The notes: generated by a model not told the origin, from the sequence alone. Positions 25,815 to 35,639 are shown, numbered from the stretch's first letter. The stretch: 64,000 bases of DNA from a bacterium (GCA_021800745.1 JAJYYS010000001.1:1-64000), one strand, 5' to 3'. Translations and numbers: made by a program.

Positions 25815-25965
25815 CAAAGCCTAATTCCGTTATATTTTTATTTAATTTGCGGAAGCGGAGGACCCAAAAAATTGGGGCTAATATTTTAACTAACAAATAA
25901 AATAAGGGAAGACTCTTTATCCCTAGCCCGTCAGCTAACTTCGCAGGCTATTAAAGAGTGTCAAA
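25815..25965 (+). ncRNA. c-di-AMP riboswitch (ydaO-yuaA class) in the kdp leader
   Basis: The conserved cores of the ydaO-yuaA motif are present: GCGGAGGACCCAA at 25854-25866 followed by TTGGGG, an AGGGA...TCCCT stem, and CCCGTCAGCTAACTTCGCAG (25926-25945) just before GGC. ACTCTTT (25912-25918) pairs with AAAGAGT (25953-25959). The class senses c-di-AMP and usually turns off potassium uptake or wall-hydrolase genes when bound. Its place 220 bases upstream of kdpF fits. Limits are approximate. Confidence 0.88.
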
Positions 25966-26081
25966 TGCATTATCGTCGTTATATTTTATTTATTGTTATG
26001 TTATATTGTTTAGATTCGCCGCTTGTTTAAATAAGTCGTAAAATCTTGATCGCATAGGCGGCATATATTTTAATAATCTTT

Positions 26082-26119
26082 AATAGCCGGGGTTTAAAAA
26101 CCTTCGGCTATTTTTTTTG
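26082..26119 (+). terminator. Intrinsic terminator between riboswitch and kdpF
   Basis: AATAGCCG at 26082-26089 pairs with CGGCTATT at 26105-26112. An inner GGTTT/AAACC-like stem lies between, and a run of eight Ts starts at 26111. It is well placed to be the expression platform of the riboswitch, though about 120 bases separate it from the aptamer, and no alternative pairing was worked out. Confidence 0.75.
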
Positions 26120-26187
26120 CCTTAGAAAGCAGATAATTGCGGTTTGCATCTGAAAATAATTTATAAACGGAGGTATAGTTATAAGAT

Positions 26188-26274
26188 ATGATAGAAAACA
26201 TTATTCTTCTTGCAGTATCGGCAGGGGTTTTAGTTTATCTTTTTTATGTTCTTATATACCCCGATAAATTTTAA
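26188..26274 (+). CDS. kdpF: KdpF small membrane subunit
   Basis: A 28-residue single-helix protein, MIENIILLAVSAGVLVYLFY followed by VLIYPDKF. It has the KdpF pattern of one helix ending in (A/L)xxPEKF. KdpF stabilises the KdpABC complex in lipid. GGAGGT ends about 13 bases before the ATG, a rather long spacing. Too short for usual gene finders. Confidence 0.75.
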   Translation: MIENIILLAVSAGVLVYLFYVLIYPDKF

Positions 26275-26344
26275 ATATTATAATAATTTAAAAATTTAAA
26301 AGGGGTAGGCTCAAACTTACCTCTTTTTTGGAGGAATTAATTAA

Positions 26345-26431
26345 ATGATTGCATTTTTAATGGCCTTTTTATGCATAGGCGCGATGTACGCAATATTGTG
26401 GTTTTTTACCGACTTCATCGATAAGATTTAA
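26345..26431 (+). CDS. Second small single-helix protein of the kdp operon
   Basis: A 28-residue frame, MIAFLMAFLCIGAMYAILWF followed by FTDFIDKI: one transmembrane helix and an acidic/basic tail. TTTGGAGGAATTAA gives it its own ribosome site, and it sits between kdpF and kdpA. Short proteins with a comparable helix plus a terminal D(K/R)(I/L) occur near kdp operons in other bacteria, but I know of no assigned function. Confidence 0.6.
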   Translation: MIAFLMAFLCIGAMYAILWFFTDFIDKI

Positions 26432-26490
26432 CTAAATAACATAATATAACATAACGACATAGAAATAAAATAAATCAAAGAGGCGTCAAA

Positions 26491-28218
26491 ATGACTTATA
26501 CGGGAATTTTACAAATTTTAATAACACTTTCGGCAATGGTTTTAACGGCGGTTCCTTTAAGCAGGTATCTCGCCCATGTTTTCAAGTGCGAACCGACGTT
26601 TTTGGACAAGGTTATAAATCCCGCCGAAGATTTAACTTTAAAGTTTTTAAAAGTTAATAAGAACGAAGAGATGGACTGGGTTAAGTATTTAAAGACGGGG
26701 CTTATAGTTAATTTTTTAATGCTTGCCATAGTATATTTCATATTGAGGTTTCAGGACCTTCTTCCGTTTAATCAAATGCATTATCCGGGCATTCCGTGGG
26801 CTTTAGATTTTAACACGGCGATAAGCTTTATAACCAATACCAACTGGCAAAATTACGGCGGAGAGGAGGTTCTGTCCAATTTTTCCCAAATGACGCTCGT
26901 TTTTTTGCAATTCACGTCCGCCGCTACGGGGCTTGTTTTTGCAGTGGCTTTTATCCGCGGCTTAATTCGCCGCGAAGCAAAATACGTCGGCAATTTTTAT
27001 GTAGATTTTATTAAGGGCATCTACAGGCTTTTTCTTCCGCTGGCGATTATTTTTGCCGTCGTTATGCTGTGGCAGGGCGCTCCTCAGAGTATTTTTACCA
27101 TGCAGAAGAGGATAACGAATATGACGGGCGCCAAACAATCTCTTTCGATTGGTCCGGTAGCCTCGATGGTATCGATTGAAAATCTCGGCACTAACGGCGG
27201 CGGTTTTTACGACGCTAATGCGGCGCAGCCATATGAAAACCCTAATCCTATTACTAACGTCTTAACAATATTTATGATGGGAACTATTCCCATAGCCCTT
27301 TTTTTGATGTACGGAATAATGATAGGCGATAAAAAGCATGCATGGACGCTGTTTGCAGTTGCTATGACGCTTCTTATAGTTTGCCTTGCCGTAGTTTACT
27401 CCCAAGAAGCTCACGGCAATCCGTTCCTTGCAAAACTCGGGGCAAATATTCATGTTTCTAAAAATAATCCGGGCGGCAATATGGAAGGAAAAACGGAGCA
27501 TATCGGAATTGCCCAGACATCTTTGTTTGCAACCGCTACGACGGCGTTTACTACCGGCAACGTCGACAGCGCCCACGACAGTTTTATGCCTCTTTCCGGC
27601 ATGATTCTAATTGCGGAAATGATGTTAAACCTTATATTTGGAGGTAAAGGCGTCGGACTTTTAAATATGCTTACTATGGTCATAATAGGCGTTTTTATAG
27701 CGGGGCTTATGGTAGGACGGACGCCGGAGTTTCTTGGAAAAAAAATAGAAGCAAAGGAGGTTAAACTTGCGACGCTTGCAATGTTTGCCCATGCGTTTAT
27801 TATTCTCATTCCTTTTGCGATAGCCATAGCGATACCCGCCGGATTAGCAGGGATATTAAATCCCGGTCCGCACGGTTTAAGCGAGGTTTTATATGCTTAT
27901 ACTTCTAGTGTGGCAAACAACGGTTCAGCGTTTGCCGGTCTTAACGGCAACACGCTTTTTTATAATATTTCCTTAGGTCTTACGATATTTTTCGGAAGAT
28001 ATATCCCGATAATATGTCAGGTTGCTATCGCCGGCTCTTTGATTAAAAAGAAAAGCATACCGGAATCTGCCGGCACTTTTCCGGCTCACGGTCCTTTATT
28101 TTATGCAGTCGTTATGGGAACGGTGCTGCTTGTCGGAGCTTTGACGTTCTTTCCGGCTCTCGCGCTCGGTCCTATCGCCGAACATTTTGCCATGGTAAAT
28201 AGGCATCTGTTTTATTAA
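26491..28218 (+). CDS. kdpA: Potassium-transporting ATPase subunit A
   Basis: A 575-residue, ten-helix subunit that forms the K+ selectivity filter and tunnel of KdpFABC. Visible signatures are NPAEDLTLKFLKVN after the first helix, the filter segments TNTNWQNYGGEEVLS, IENLGTNGGGFYDANAAQPYE (shown in part), TTTAFTTGNVDS and SSVANNGSAFAGL. Family length is normal. The order here is A-C-B, not the usual A-B-C. Confidence 0.95.
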   Translation: MTYTGILQILITLSAMVLTAVPLSRYLAHVFKCEPTFLDKVINPAEDLTLKFLKVNKNEEMDWVKYLKTGLIVNFLMLAIVYFILRFQDLLPFNQMHYPGIPWALDFNTAISFITNTNWQNYGGEEVLSNFSQMTLVFLQFTSAATGLVFAVAFIRGLIRREAKYVGNFYVDFIKGIYRLFLPLAIIFAVVMLWQGAPQSIFTMQKRITNMTGAKQSLSIGPVASMVSIENLGTNGGGFYDANAAQPYENPNPITNVLTIFMMGTIPIALFLMYGIMIGDKKHAWTLFAVAMTLLIVCLAVVYSQEAHGNPFLAKLGANIHVSKNNPGGNMEGKTEHIGIAQTSLFATATTAFTTGNVDSAHDSFMPLSGMILIAEMMLNLIFGGKGVGLLNMLTMVIIGVFIAGLMVGRTPEFLGKKIEAKEVKLATLAMFAHAFIILIPFAIAIAIPAGLAGILNPGPHGLSEVLYAYTSSVANNGSAFAGLNGNTLFYNISLGLTIFFGRYIPIICQVAIAGSLIKKKSIPESAGTFPAHGPLFYAVVMGTVLLVGALTFFPALALGPIAEHFAMVNRHLFY

Positions 28219-28244
28219 ATTATTTCATTTAAGAGGTATTTATT

Positions 28245-28868
28245 ATGGGGAAAGAACTGATAAAAATGATAAAACTAACGGTTTTACTGTACGTCGTATG
28301 CTCGCTTGCATATACGTTTCTTATCTGGGGCATAGGGAAAATAGCCTTTCCTTTTCAGGCGGGCGGAAGCATAATATACAATAAAAATTCAAAACCGGTA
28401 GGCAGCCTGTTAATAGGAGAAAAATTTACTTCTCCTTACATATTTAACGGCAGACCGTCATATGCCGGAAACGGTTATAACGGAACGGAGTCCGGCGGGT
28501 CGAATTATGCCCCTACAAACGGAAAATATATAAAGGTAGAAAAAAAGCTTATAAATAAGTTTCTAAAAGAAAATCCGGCGGTTAAAAGGGGAAACGTGCC
28601 GGTCGATATGGTAACCGGTTCCGGTTCCGGTCTCGGACCTTATATTTCTATTGCGGCGGCGCTGGACCAGGTTCCGAGAATATCTTCTTTAACCGGAGTA
28701 TCTAAAGCTAAGTTATATAAGATAGTAAAAAATAATATATCTTACAGGAAATTTGGCATATTCGGCACTCCGGGGGTGAATACCGTAAAATTAAATTTAA
28801 AACTTTCATTACTTTTAAAGAAAAGCGATTATAAGTTATATAAACGCATTTTTAAGGGTTTAGCCTAA
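28245..28868 (+). CDS. kdpC: Potassium-transporting ATPase subunit C
   Basis: A 207-residue single-span subunit with TLLIW-like N-terminal helix (residues 10-32) and the periplasmic core GSLLIGEKFTSPYIFNGRPS, SGSGLGPYISIAAALDQVPR and GVNTVKLNLKL, which are diagnostic of KdpC. KdpC links KdpA and KdpB and aids nucleotide binding. It lies between kdpA and kdpB (gaps 26 and 32 bases). Confidence 0.93.
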   Translation: MGKELIKMIKLTVLLYVVCSLAYTFLIWGIGKIAFPFQAGGSIIYNKNSKPVGSLLIGEKFTSPYIFNGRPSYAGNGYNGTESGGSNYAPTNGKYIKVEKKLINKFLKENPAVKRGNVPVDMVTGSGSGLGPYISIAAALDQVPRISSLTGVSKAKLYKIVKNNISYRKFGIFGTPGVNTVKLNLKLSLLLKKSDYKLYKRIFKGLA

Positions 28869-28900
28869 ACTAATAAAAAAATATAAAAGGATAATAAAAC

Positions 28901-30949
28901 ATGCCTAAGAAATCTTATTACGTTTCTGCGTTTAGCAAAGATATAATGCTATCCGCCATAAAAGATTCGTTTAAAAAACTTAATCCGCGGGTTATGGTTA
29001 AAAACCCTGTTATGTTCGTAGTAGAAATAGGTTCGGCAGTTACCGCGGCAATATTTATTAAAGACCTTTTTATGCACGATTTCGAATTTATCGCTTTTGT
29101 TCTTCAAATAACGATATGGCTCTGGTTTACCGTCCTATTCGCCAACTTTGCCGAGAGCATTTCCGAAGGAAGAGGAAAGGCGCAGGCGGATAGTCTGAGA
29201 AAAACAAAGACCGAAGTAATAGCAAGGCTATATAAAGAAGACGGAAACGAAGAAAAGATAAAGGCATCGCAGTTAAGAAAAGGCGACGTAGTAATTGCCG
29301 AATCGGGCGATACCATACCCGCGGATGGAGAAATAATTGAAGGCATAGCATCCGTCGACGAATCCGCCATTACCGGAGAATCTGCCCCTGTAATAAGGGA
29401 AAGCGGCGGCGATAGGAGTGCCGTTACCGGAGGCACTAAAGTCTTATCGGATAAAATTAAAATAAGGGTAACGTCAAATCCGGGAGAAAATTTTATAGAT
29501 AAAATGATATCGCTTGTCGAGGGCGCATCAAGGCAGAAGACGCCCAATGAAATCGCCCTTAATATTTTGTTAGTTATGTTGACGGCGCTTTTTTTAGTCG
29601 TCGTGGTTACCATTGAACCGATGGCGGGTTATTTTCACGGATATATTTCTCCGGTAATTCTCGTAGCGCTTCTTGTATGCCTTATACCGACTACTATAGG
29701 CGCTCTCCTTTCCGCCATAGGCATTTCCGGTATGGACAGGTTGGTCAAGCATAACGTAATCGCCATGTCCGGTAAAGCGGTAGAAGCCGCCGGAGACGTT
29801 AACACGCTTCTTTTGGACAAGACAGGGACTATCACGTTCGGTAATAGAATGGCGGTTTCTTTTATTCCTTCGGACGATTCGACGGTTAAAGAATTAGCCG
29901 ACTATGCCCAGCTTTCATCTTTAAGCGACGAAACTCCGGAAGGAAGGTCTATCGTTATGCTGGCAAAACAGTACGGCTTTAGGGGGCGGCATATCGACGA
30001 AAAAAACGTCGAATTTATTCCTTTTTCGGCTTTTACGAGAATGAGCGGCGTTAATATTCTTGATAAAAAAGAGCAGATAAGAAAAGGGGCGGTGGAATCG
30101 GTTATAAAATTCGTCGAACAAAATCAAGGAGCCGTTTCGGACAAAACAAAAAAAATATCCGAGGATATTTCGAAACAAGGCGGTACTCCGCTTGCCGTTG
30201 CCGTAAACGATCGTATGCTCGGAATTATACATTTAAAAGACGTCGTAAAGGGAGGAATTAAAGAAAGGATAGGCAGTTTAAGAAAGATAGGCATCAAAAC
30301 TATCATGATAACGGGTGATAATCCTTTGACGGCTAAAGCTATCGCAGACGAGGCTGGAGTCGATGATTTTATCGCCGAAGCGACTCCCGAAACCAAGATG
30401 GCTCTTATAAAAAAAGAACAATCTCTTGGCAAATTAGTAGCTATGACGGGCGACGGAACGAACGATGCCCCCGCTTTGGCGCAGGCGGACGTCGGCGTTG
30501 CGATGAATACCGGCACCATGGCCGCAAAAGAAGCAGGAAATATGATAGACTTAGATTCCAATCCTACAAAACTGATAGAGATAGTCGAAATAGGCAAACA
30601 GCTTCTTATAACCCGCGGTTCGCTTACCACGTTTTCTATAGCGAACGACGTCGCAAAATACTTTGCAATAATACCGGCTATGTTTGCGCCTATCCTTCCA
30701 TGGCTTGCGCCCTTGAATATCATGGGACTGTCTTCACCTGAATCGGCTATACTTTCCGCGGTGATATTCAACGCCGTTATTATAATTATACTTATCCCGC
30801 TTGCGTTAAAAGGCGTAAAATACAGGCCGGCTTCCGCTTCGTCTATTTTAACGAGAAATCTTCTTATTTACGGGCTTGGCGGGATAATAGCGCCGTTTAT
30901 AGGAATAAAGCTGATAGATATAGGAATAACCCTTTTACGTTTAGGTTAG
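28901..30949 (+). CDS. kdpB: Potassium-transporting P-type ATPase subunit B
   Basis: A 682-residue P-type ATPase. It shows the actuator TGES motif ([12 protein letters not shown]), the phosphorylation site [13 protein letters not shown], the nucleotide-binding region and [18 protein letters not shown]. The Kdp-specific [20 protein letters not shown] is present. It hydrolyses ATP to drive K+ import by the complex. The full set F-(small)-A-C-B is complete; the order is unusual. Confidence 0.95.
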   Translation: MPKKSYYVSAFSKDIMLSAIKDSFKKLNPRVMVKNPVMFVVEIGSAVTAAIFIKDLFMHDFEFIAFVLQITIWLWFTVLFANFAESISEGRGKAQADSLRKTKTEVIARLYKEDGNEEKIKASQLRKGDVVIAESGDTIPADGEIIEGIASVDESAITGESAPVIRESGGDRSAVTGGTKVLSDKIKIRVTSNPGENFIDKMISLVEGASRQKTPNEIALNILLVMLTALFLVVVVTIEPMAGYFHGYISPVILVALLVCLIPTTIGALLSAIGISGMDRLVKHNVIAMSGKAVEAAGDVNTLLLDKTGTITFGNRMAVSFIPSDDSTVKELADYAQLSSLSDETPEGRSIVMLAKQYGFRGRHIDEKNVEFIPFSAFTRMSGVNILDKKEQIRKGAVESVIKFVEQNQGAVSDKTKKISEDISKQGGTPLAVAVNDRMLGIIHLKDVVKGGIKERIGSLRKIGIKTIMITGDNPLTAKAIADEAGVDDFIAEATPETKMALIKKEQSLGKLVAMTGDGTNDAPALAQADVGVAMNTGTMAAKEAGNMIDLDSNPTKLIEIVEIGKQLLITRGSLTTFSIANDVAKYFAIIPAMFAPILPWLAPLNIMGLSSPESAILSAVIFNAVIIIILIPLALKGVKYRPASASSILTRNLLIYGLGGIIAPFIGIKLIDIGITLLRLG

Positions 30950-31063
30950 ATTAATTGACGATATGATTAATAATTCACAGTATATAGTATAATAACATAT
31001 ATAAATTAGACATATATTTCAACCTAACCCTGCAATAAATATAACATTATAAATAATATAACA

Positions 31064-32221
31064 TTGAAAATAGAATACAAAAGACCGTCTGCGGATTCCA
31101 TACTTAATAAGATAAAATATTCTTCGAGCGAAAATAATGTTTTCAGGGTTTATCTCGGTGCCGCTCCGGGAACGGGAAAGACCTATATGATGCTCGAGGA
31201 CGGCAATTATTTACTAGAACACGGTATAGACGTAGTAATAGGTTACGTAGAATTGCATGGAAGAAAAGAAACCGGCGACGAAATAAAGAACCTTCCTATT
31301 ATTCCGCGGAAAAAGATTGAATACAGAGGGTCGGTATTTGAAGAGTTTGACGCCGAAGCGGTAATTGCGAGGAAACCTTCGATTGTTTTAATCGATGAAT
31401 TAGCGCACAATGACGTTCCGGGTTCAAAAAACTTAAAAAGATACCAAGACGTCATAGAAGTTTACAGAGAAGGTATCAGCGTATTTACCACTTTAAATAT
31501 CTTTCATCTTAACTCAATAGCCGAAAAAGTGGAATCCGAACTCGGCATAAGAGTGAGCGAAAGGGTCCCCGATTACATTTTAAATTACGTTACGGAAATA
31601 ATAAACGTCGATGTTCCCGCAGGGGAATTAATAAAAAGGCTGACCGAAGGGAAAATTTATTCTAAAGAAAAGATTCATTCCGCATTGAACAATTTCTTTA
31701 AAATAGAAAATCTCTTGGTTCTGAGAGAATTAGCTCTCCGGACTATTGCCGACGAATTAAGCACGCAATCCACGAAAGTAGGAGGTCCCGCCGAAAAATT
31801 AGAGTTAAAATCAAACGAAAAAGTTCTCGTTTTGATAAGTTCTAATCCCGATTCGGCAAGGCTTGTGAGAATAGGTTCAAAACTGGCGGGAAGGCTGAAT
31901 TCAAATCTTTACGTCCTTCATATAAACTTAAAACATAGAGATAAAAATAAACCGGAAGGCTATGACCAAGCGCTTGATAGAAATATTTCCATAGCCGAAA
32001 ATCTCGGCGCTCCCGTTTTCAGTTTTCAAGCGGACGACATAGCAACGGGGGTAATAGATTTTGTCAGAAATAATAATATTTCTCATGTCGTAATAGGCGC
32101 TACTAATGAGAAAGCCGGTTTTTTTAAAAAACTTTTTAAAAAAAGCATAGTCAACCGCTTAATAGACAGTCTTCCGGATATATCTTTTCACGTTATTTCT
32201 ACTGCTTCCGCAGGAGTTTAA
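31064..32221 (+). CDS. KdpD-like sensor without histidine kinase (KdpD N-terminal plus USP domains)
   Basis: A 385-residue protein. Residues 25-235 are the KdpD N-terminal domain with Walker A GAAPGTGKT and LIDELAHNDVPGS. Residues 250-380 are a universal-stress-protein domain (VLVLISSNPDSARLVRIG...SHVVIGATN). The four-helix membrane region and kinase of full KdpD (about 900 residues) are missing and no kdpE follows. In Staphylococcus the KdpD USP domain binds c-di-AMP, so this stand-alone form could be a c-di-AMP-responsive partner of the pump. Start is TTG 31064 with no evident ribosome site. Confidence 0.85.
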   Translation: MKIEYKRPSADSILNKIKYSSSENNVFRVYLGAAPGTGKTYMMLEDGNYLLEHGIDVVIGYVELHGRKETGDEIKNLPIIPRKKIEYRGSVFEEFDAEAVIARKPSIVLIDELAHNDVPGSKNLKRYQDVIEVYREGISVFTTLNIFHLNSIAEKVESELGIRVSERVPDYILNYVTEIINVDVPAGELIKRLTEGKIYSKEKIHSALNNFFKIENLLVLRELALRTIADELSTQSTKVGGPAEKLELKSNEKVLVLISSNPDSARLVRIGSKLAGRLNSNLYVLHINLKHRDKNKPEGYDQALDRNISIAENLGAPVFSFQADDIATGVIDFVRNNNISHVVIGATNEKAGFFKKLFKKSIVNRLIDSLPDISFHVISTASAGV

Positions 32222-32252
32222 GCTAAAAAATAGGCATTTTTATTTCAAAATT

Positions 32253-32261
32253 TGATATAAT
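32253..32261 (+). promoter_or_regulatory. Extended -10 element placing a near-leaderless start
   Basis: TGATATAAT ends 7 bases before ATG 32269. With normal spacing transcription would begin at or within a base or two of the start codon, implying a leaderless mRNA. No Shine-Dalgarno sequence is present to contradict this. Confidence 0.5.
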
Positions 32262-32268
32262 TTTATAT

Positions 32269-33201
32269 ATGTTTTACGATAATTTCAATAAAGAGGGCGG
32301 GCTTAATTTCGGGGTAAATACCGATTCGTTTTTCGGCATCGGCTTCGGGCTTTTGGGCGATAACAATATAGGTCGATTAAAAACCGGATTTAACGACTTC
32401 CTCGGGCTTTTAAATTCATATAAAATAAGAAATATCGAAATAAATACGGAAATAGAACAGCTGAATCCGGGTTCGTTAAAAAATTTAATTATCCCTTTAA
32501 TAAACTCTTTTTCTTCCAAATCGACCGCCCCGTTTCCGCTTAGGGTTTCGGCCCATCTTCCGTATCTTCAGCTTAATCCGGCAAGTCCTATAGAAGAATA
32601 CAGGCGTATTTCGGTTGACGCGATTATAAGAGTAATAGATGCCTGCAGCGGATTAGACGTTAAAAAATTCGTTATCCATCTGACTTCCGAGTTTGAAGAT
32701 TCTATCTTATTTTTTCCTATCGAAGAAAAAGCAAAAAAGGCTTTGATAGATATTGCGGTAAATCAGGCAAAGAAAAGTATGTCGAATATACTAAAGGAAA
32801 CTAAACTGCCGCCCTCCGTTTTCGCGTTAGAAAACCTTGAGGTTTTTCCATTCGATTATTTATATAAGGTAGTCGAAGAATTCGGCTTATCGGTTTGTTT
32901 CGATATGGGTCACTGGGGGTTGAACGGTTTTATGCCCGAAGATTTTCTTAAAAAATTTAATCTTAACCGCATAGGCGAGATGCATATTCAGGATATGACG
33001 GAAAAAAGAACCGACTTAAGAACTACCGTAAGAAACGAACATAAACCTTTAGGAACCGGTATTTTAAATCCGGGCGAATTTTTTAACCGTCTTATTAACG
33101 ATAACGATAAACGATTTTCCGGAACTTTGATAATAGAAAACAGGTCTAAAGAAGATTTAATTTCTTCTTTAGATTATTTAAAATCCGGTAATTTTATATA
33201 A
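32269..33201 (+). CDS. Xylose-isomerase-like TIM-barrel protein (AP-endonuclease 2 family)
   Basis: A 310-residue soluble protein of the sugar phosphate isomerase/epimerase superfamily. Strand-end motifs with metal-ligand type residues are visible: VSAHLPYLQLNP, KKFVIHLTS, FALENLEVFP, VCFDMGHWG, GEMHIQDM and GTLIIENRS. Substrate unknown. It starts MFYDNFNKEGGLNFG; the same opening is found broken at 36358, and a similar MFYDDF opening begins the gene at 35619. An MFS transporter follows 18 bases later. Confidence 0.75.
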   Translation: MFYDNFNKEGGLNFGVNTDSFFGIGFGLLGDNNIGRLKTGFNDFLGLLNSYKIRNIEINTEIEQLNPGSLKNLIIPLINSFSSKSTAPFPLRVSAHLPYLQLNPASPIEEYRRISVDAIIRVIDACSGLDVKKFVIHLTSEFEDSILFFPIEEKAKKALIDIAVNQAKKSMSNILKETKLPPSVFALENLEVFPFDYLYKVVEEFGLSVCFDMGHWGLNGFMPEDFLKKFNLNRIGEMHIQDMTEKRTDLRTTVRNEHKPLGTGILNPGEFFNRLINDNDKRFSGTLIIENRSKEDLISSLDYLKSGNFI

Positions 33202-33219
33202 ATGCCGTAAATTTTCTTT

Positions 33220-34455
33220 ATGCCCTCCTATAAAGATAGAGATAAAAACGGTTTTTTTACTAAACCTCTTCTGCTTTCTTCCACAGGAATGTTTTTAGAC
33301 GGTTATTCTCTTACCGTAATTGCATTTGCGATAATACTAATTAACCCTTATTTCCGCCTGAATGCTATAGAATCGGGTTTAATAATAGCCTCCGCAGTAT
33401 TCGGCAGTATAATAGGCGCGTTGTTAATAGGGTATTTCAGCGATATTTTTGGAAGAAAATCCGTTTATATTTTAAATATGGCGGTTTTCGTCGTTTTCGG
33501 AATTATATCGGTTTTTTCGGTTAATTTTTTAATGTTGTTTATATCGAGGTTGATTCTTGGAATTGCAGTCGGCGCCGATTATCCCGTATCTAATTCCTAT
33601 ATTGCCGAAACGGCGCCGGAGGTTCTCAGAGGTAAACATCTTTCTTTCGCCGGTCTGTCGTTCGGCTTAGGTTCTATATTTTCTTCTCTAACCGCGGCGG
33701 TTATTTTTCCTTTCGGACCGGAGATGTGGAGGATTATGCTCGGCATCGGCGTAATTCCTGCATTTATAGTAATGTTTTTAAGGATTTCTATGCCGGAATC
33801 TAAACGATGGATAAACGCAAAAAGTCTTAGAAACGAGTATAAAAAAAATAAGTTATACATAGAAGGAATGTTTTCCAAAGCGCATATAAAAAATACGGTG
33901 CTGTATTCTTTTATCTGGTTTTTATACGACATAGGAGCATACGGCATTGGTTTATTGATCCCGTTAATCTTTAAAAAAAGCGGACTGATTTCAAACGAAG
34001 ACAATGCGCTTATAACGTCTTTAATTCTTTTAGTAGGTATAATGAGTTCTACGGTAGGGCTTTTAAAAATAGATAAAATCGGAAGAAAAAAGATACAGCT
34101 TGCAGGTTTTGCGGGAATGGGCGCCGCTTTTTTTCTTCTTCCTTTCGCATATGGAACATTAGCCGGTCTTGCCGCCGTAATTTTTATAGCCGAAATCTTT
34201 AATTCTTTGGCGTCTTTAACCGTTGGGATTTTCCCTGCCGAGCTTTCTAATACGTCTTTTAGGTCGTCGGCTTACGGATTTTCGGCTATGGCTGGAAAAA
34301 TAGGCGCGGTATGCGGAGTTTTACTAATGACGTATTTTGTGAGGGAAAACAAAAATTCCGGTTATTATGCGGCTGCAGTTTTAATGTTTGCCGCCTTCTT
34401 TCTTTCTTTTTTTCTTCCGGAAACTAAAAATAAAAAACTTGACGAAATTAAATAA
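33220..34455 (+). CDS. MFS transporter, sugar-porter/aromatic-acid type
   Basis: A 411-residue, twelve-helix permease. Family motifs include GYFSDIFGRKSVYI (loop 2-3), RLILGIAVGADYPVSNSYIAE and the matching KIDKIGRKKIQ in the second half. PETKNKKLDEI at the end is sugar-porter-like. The substrate cannot be told; co-location with the TIM-barrel isomerase suggests a sugar or organic acid. Confidence 0.85.
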   Translation: MPSYKDRDKNGFFTKPLLLSSTGMFLDGYSLTVIAFAIILINPYFRLNAIESGLIIASAVFGSIIGALLIGYFSDIFGRKSVYILNMAVFVVFGIISVFSVNFLMLFISRLILGIAVGADYPVSNSYIAETAPEVLRGKHLSFAGLSFGLGSIFSSLTAAVIFPFGPEMWRIMLGIGVIPAFIVMFLRISMPESKRWINAKSLRNEYKKNKLYIEGMFSKAHIKNTVLYSFIWFLYDIGAYGIGLLIPLIFKKSGLISNEDNALITSLILLVGIMSSTVGLLKIDKIGRKKIQLAGFAGMGAAFFLLPFAYGTLAGLAAVIFIAEIFNSLASLTVGIFPAELSNTSFRSSAYGFSAMAGKIGAVCGVLLMTYFVRENKNSGYYAAAVLMFAAFFLSFFLPETKNKKLDEIK

Positions 34456-34514
34456 TATTTCTACATCTTTACAATGCGTAGTTTATCTATATTGATGAAA
34501 ATTCCGGGAAAATT

Positions 34515-35204
34515 TTATAAATTTTTATTTATATTATTATAAACATCGGCTGCTATTTTCACCGCTCTTTCAGCGTCTTTATCCGACGGCTGTCCGTAGG
34601 GCAAAAGTCCCGCCTCGGAAGGGTATCTTCCCTCATATATGCTGTTAATAAATTCAACGTCTTCATCGGGTACGGCAAGTTTTATTTTTAATTTTTTACC
34701 GATTTCTAAAAGACGGTCTATATCATGCGTTTTTTCCAATTCCCATCCGTTTTTTAAAAGAATAAACTTTATTGCTTTTTCGGCGGATTGCTGAGCGTGA
34801 TAGCATGCTCCCTGCGGGTATCCCGCTTTCAAAAGAACGCGCGCCATATCCAGTTCGTTTTTAGATTGGTTAAACCATTCTTTAACGGCTTCTTTCATAT
34901 ATAAAACCCTTCCTTCGCGGGCTATCAGGTTTAAAAACGGACTTCCCGCATTATAAAGTTTTTTAAAAGAATCTGCCTGTATAACAAATTGATCTATTCC
35001 GAATTTTTTACGATATTTTTTTAATGCTCCGTATAAACTGCGGTACTCCTCTTTTTGGTCAGATACGCCGTTAGTAATAACAAAAATATCGAGGTCGTTT
35101 CCCGTTCCGTTTTTTGCGACGGAGCCAAAAACCGTTATGGAAACGGGGTTTAATATTTTTATAATGGTTTTTGCCGCATTTCTAGCGTCTTTTAACGTTA
35201 CCAT
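34515..35204 (-). CDS. Nucleotidyltransferase-HEPN fusion protein
   Basis: A 229-residue protein. Residues 1-110 form a nucleotidyltransferase domain (ITVFGSVAKNGTGNDLDIFV, the GS...DxD signature). Residues 115-225 form a HEPN domain (WFNQSKNELDMARVLLKAGY, ACYHAQQSAEKAIKFILL, KTHDIDRLL). It joins in one chain the two activities found as separate genes at 8817-9505. Fusions of this type are related to MNT/HEPN toxin systems or tRNA-like nucleotidyl transfer; the role is unknown. Confidence 0.82.
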   Translation of the reverse strand: MVTLKDARNAAKTIIKILNPVSITVFGSVAKNGTGNDLDIFVITNGVSDQKEEYRSLYGALKKYRKKFGIDQFVIQADSFKKLYNAGSPFLNLIAREGRVLYMKEAVKEWFNQSKNELDMARVLLKAGYPQGACYHAQQSAEKAIKFILLKNGWELEKTHDIDRLLEIGKKLKIKLAVPDEDVEFINSIYEGRYPSEAGLLPYGQPSDKDAERAVKIAADVYNNINKNL

Positions 35205-35446
35205 TAATTATTTTTTATAATTAAATCGCATTATGTTGCCTACGAGTTTAATTTTATATAAAATTCATTAATTTTACAATAGGAGGCATTAACCCCAAAT
35301 TGCCGATAAAAAATGTAAAATATACTTCCGGCAAGTTTCAGTTTTCTTATTTGCATTTCATACTAATAGAGGTATAATAAAATTGTATGAATATTAAAGC
35401 GGTTAAGGCATTGTAGCGGCAACGGGGGATGCTTTAAAAAACAAAT

Positions 35447-35639
35447 ATGAGAGGGGACGCAAAATGAACGCAAAAAAGAGCGTAATTTATGTTTTTACCG
35501 CAGTATCGATTTTATTTTTAACGTTAAATTGCTCTATAAGATTCGGGTATGCAAAAAATACCGAAAATTTAAATAAAGAAGACCAGGGATACGCTTATTT
35601 AAAACCCTAAATTAATATATGTTTTACGACGATTTTTTT
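35447..35639 (+). repeat. Locus B copy of the duplicated segment, with 363-base deletion
   Basis: 35447-35576 equals 25104-25233 exactly and 35575-35639 equals 25595-25659 with one change. The junction has two bases of microhomology (AA). The missing 363 bases are exactly 121 codons of the DsrE-like gene. Confidence 0.92.
35464..35610 (+). pseudogene. Internally deleted copy of the exported DsrE-like gene
   Basis: A 48-codon frame that keeps the signal peptide (MNAKKSVIYVFTAVSIL...) and joins ...NTENLNK directly to EDQGYAYLKP. The deletion is in frame, so a short exported peptide could still be made, but the DsrE fold and the Cys are gone. Ribosome site and start are identical to those of the full copy at 25121. 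Confidence 0.8.

Noticed and set aside
29104..30771. Long antisense frames opposite kdpB
   Set aside because: They arise from the codon pattern of kdpB on the other strand; kdpB is unambiguous.
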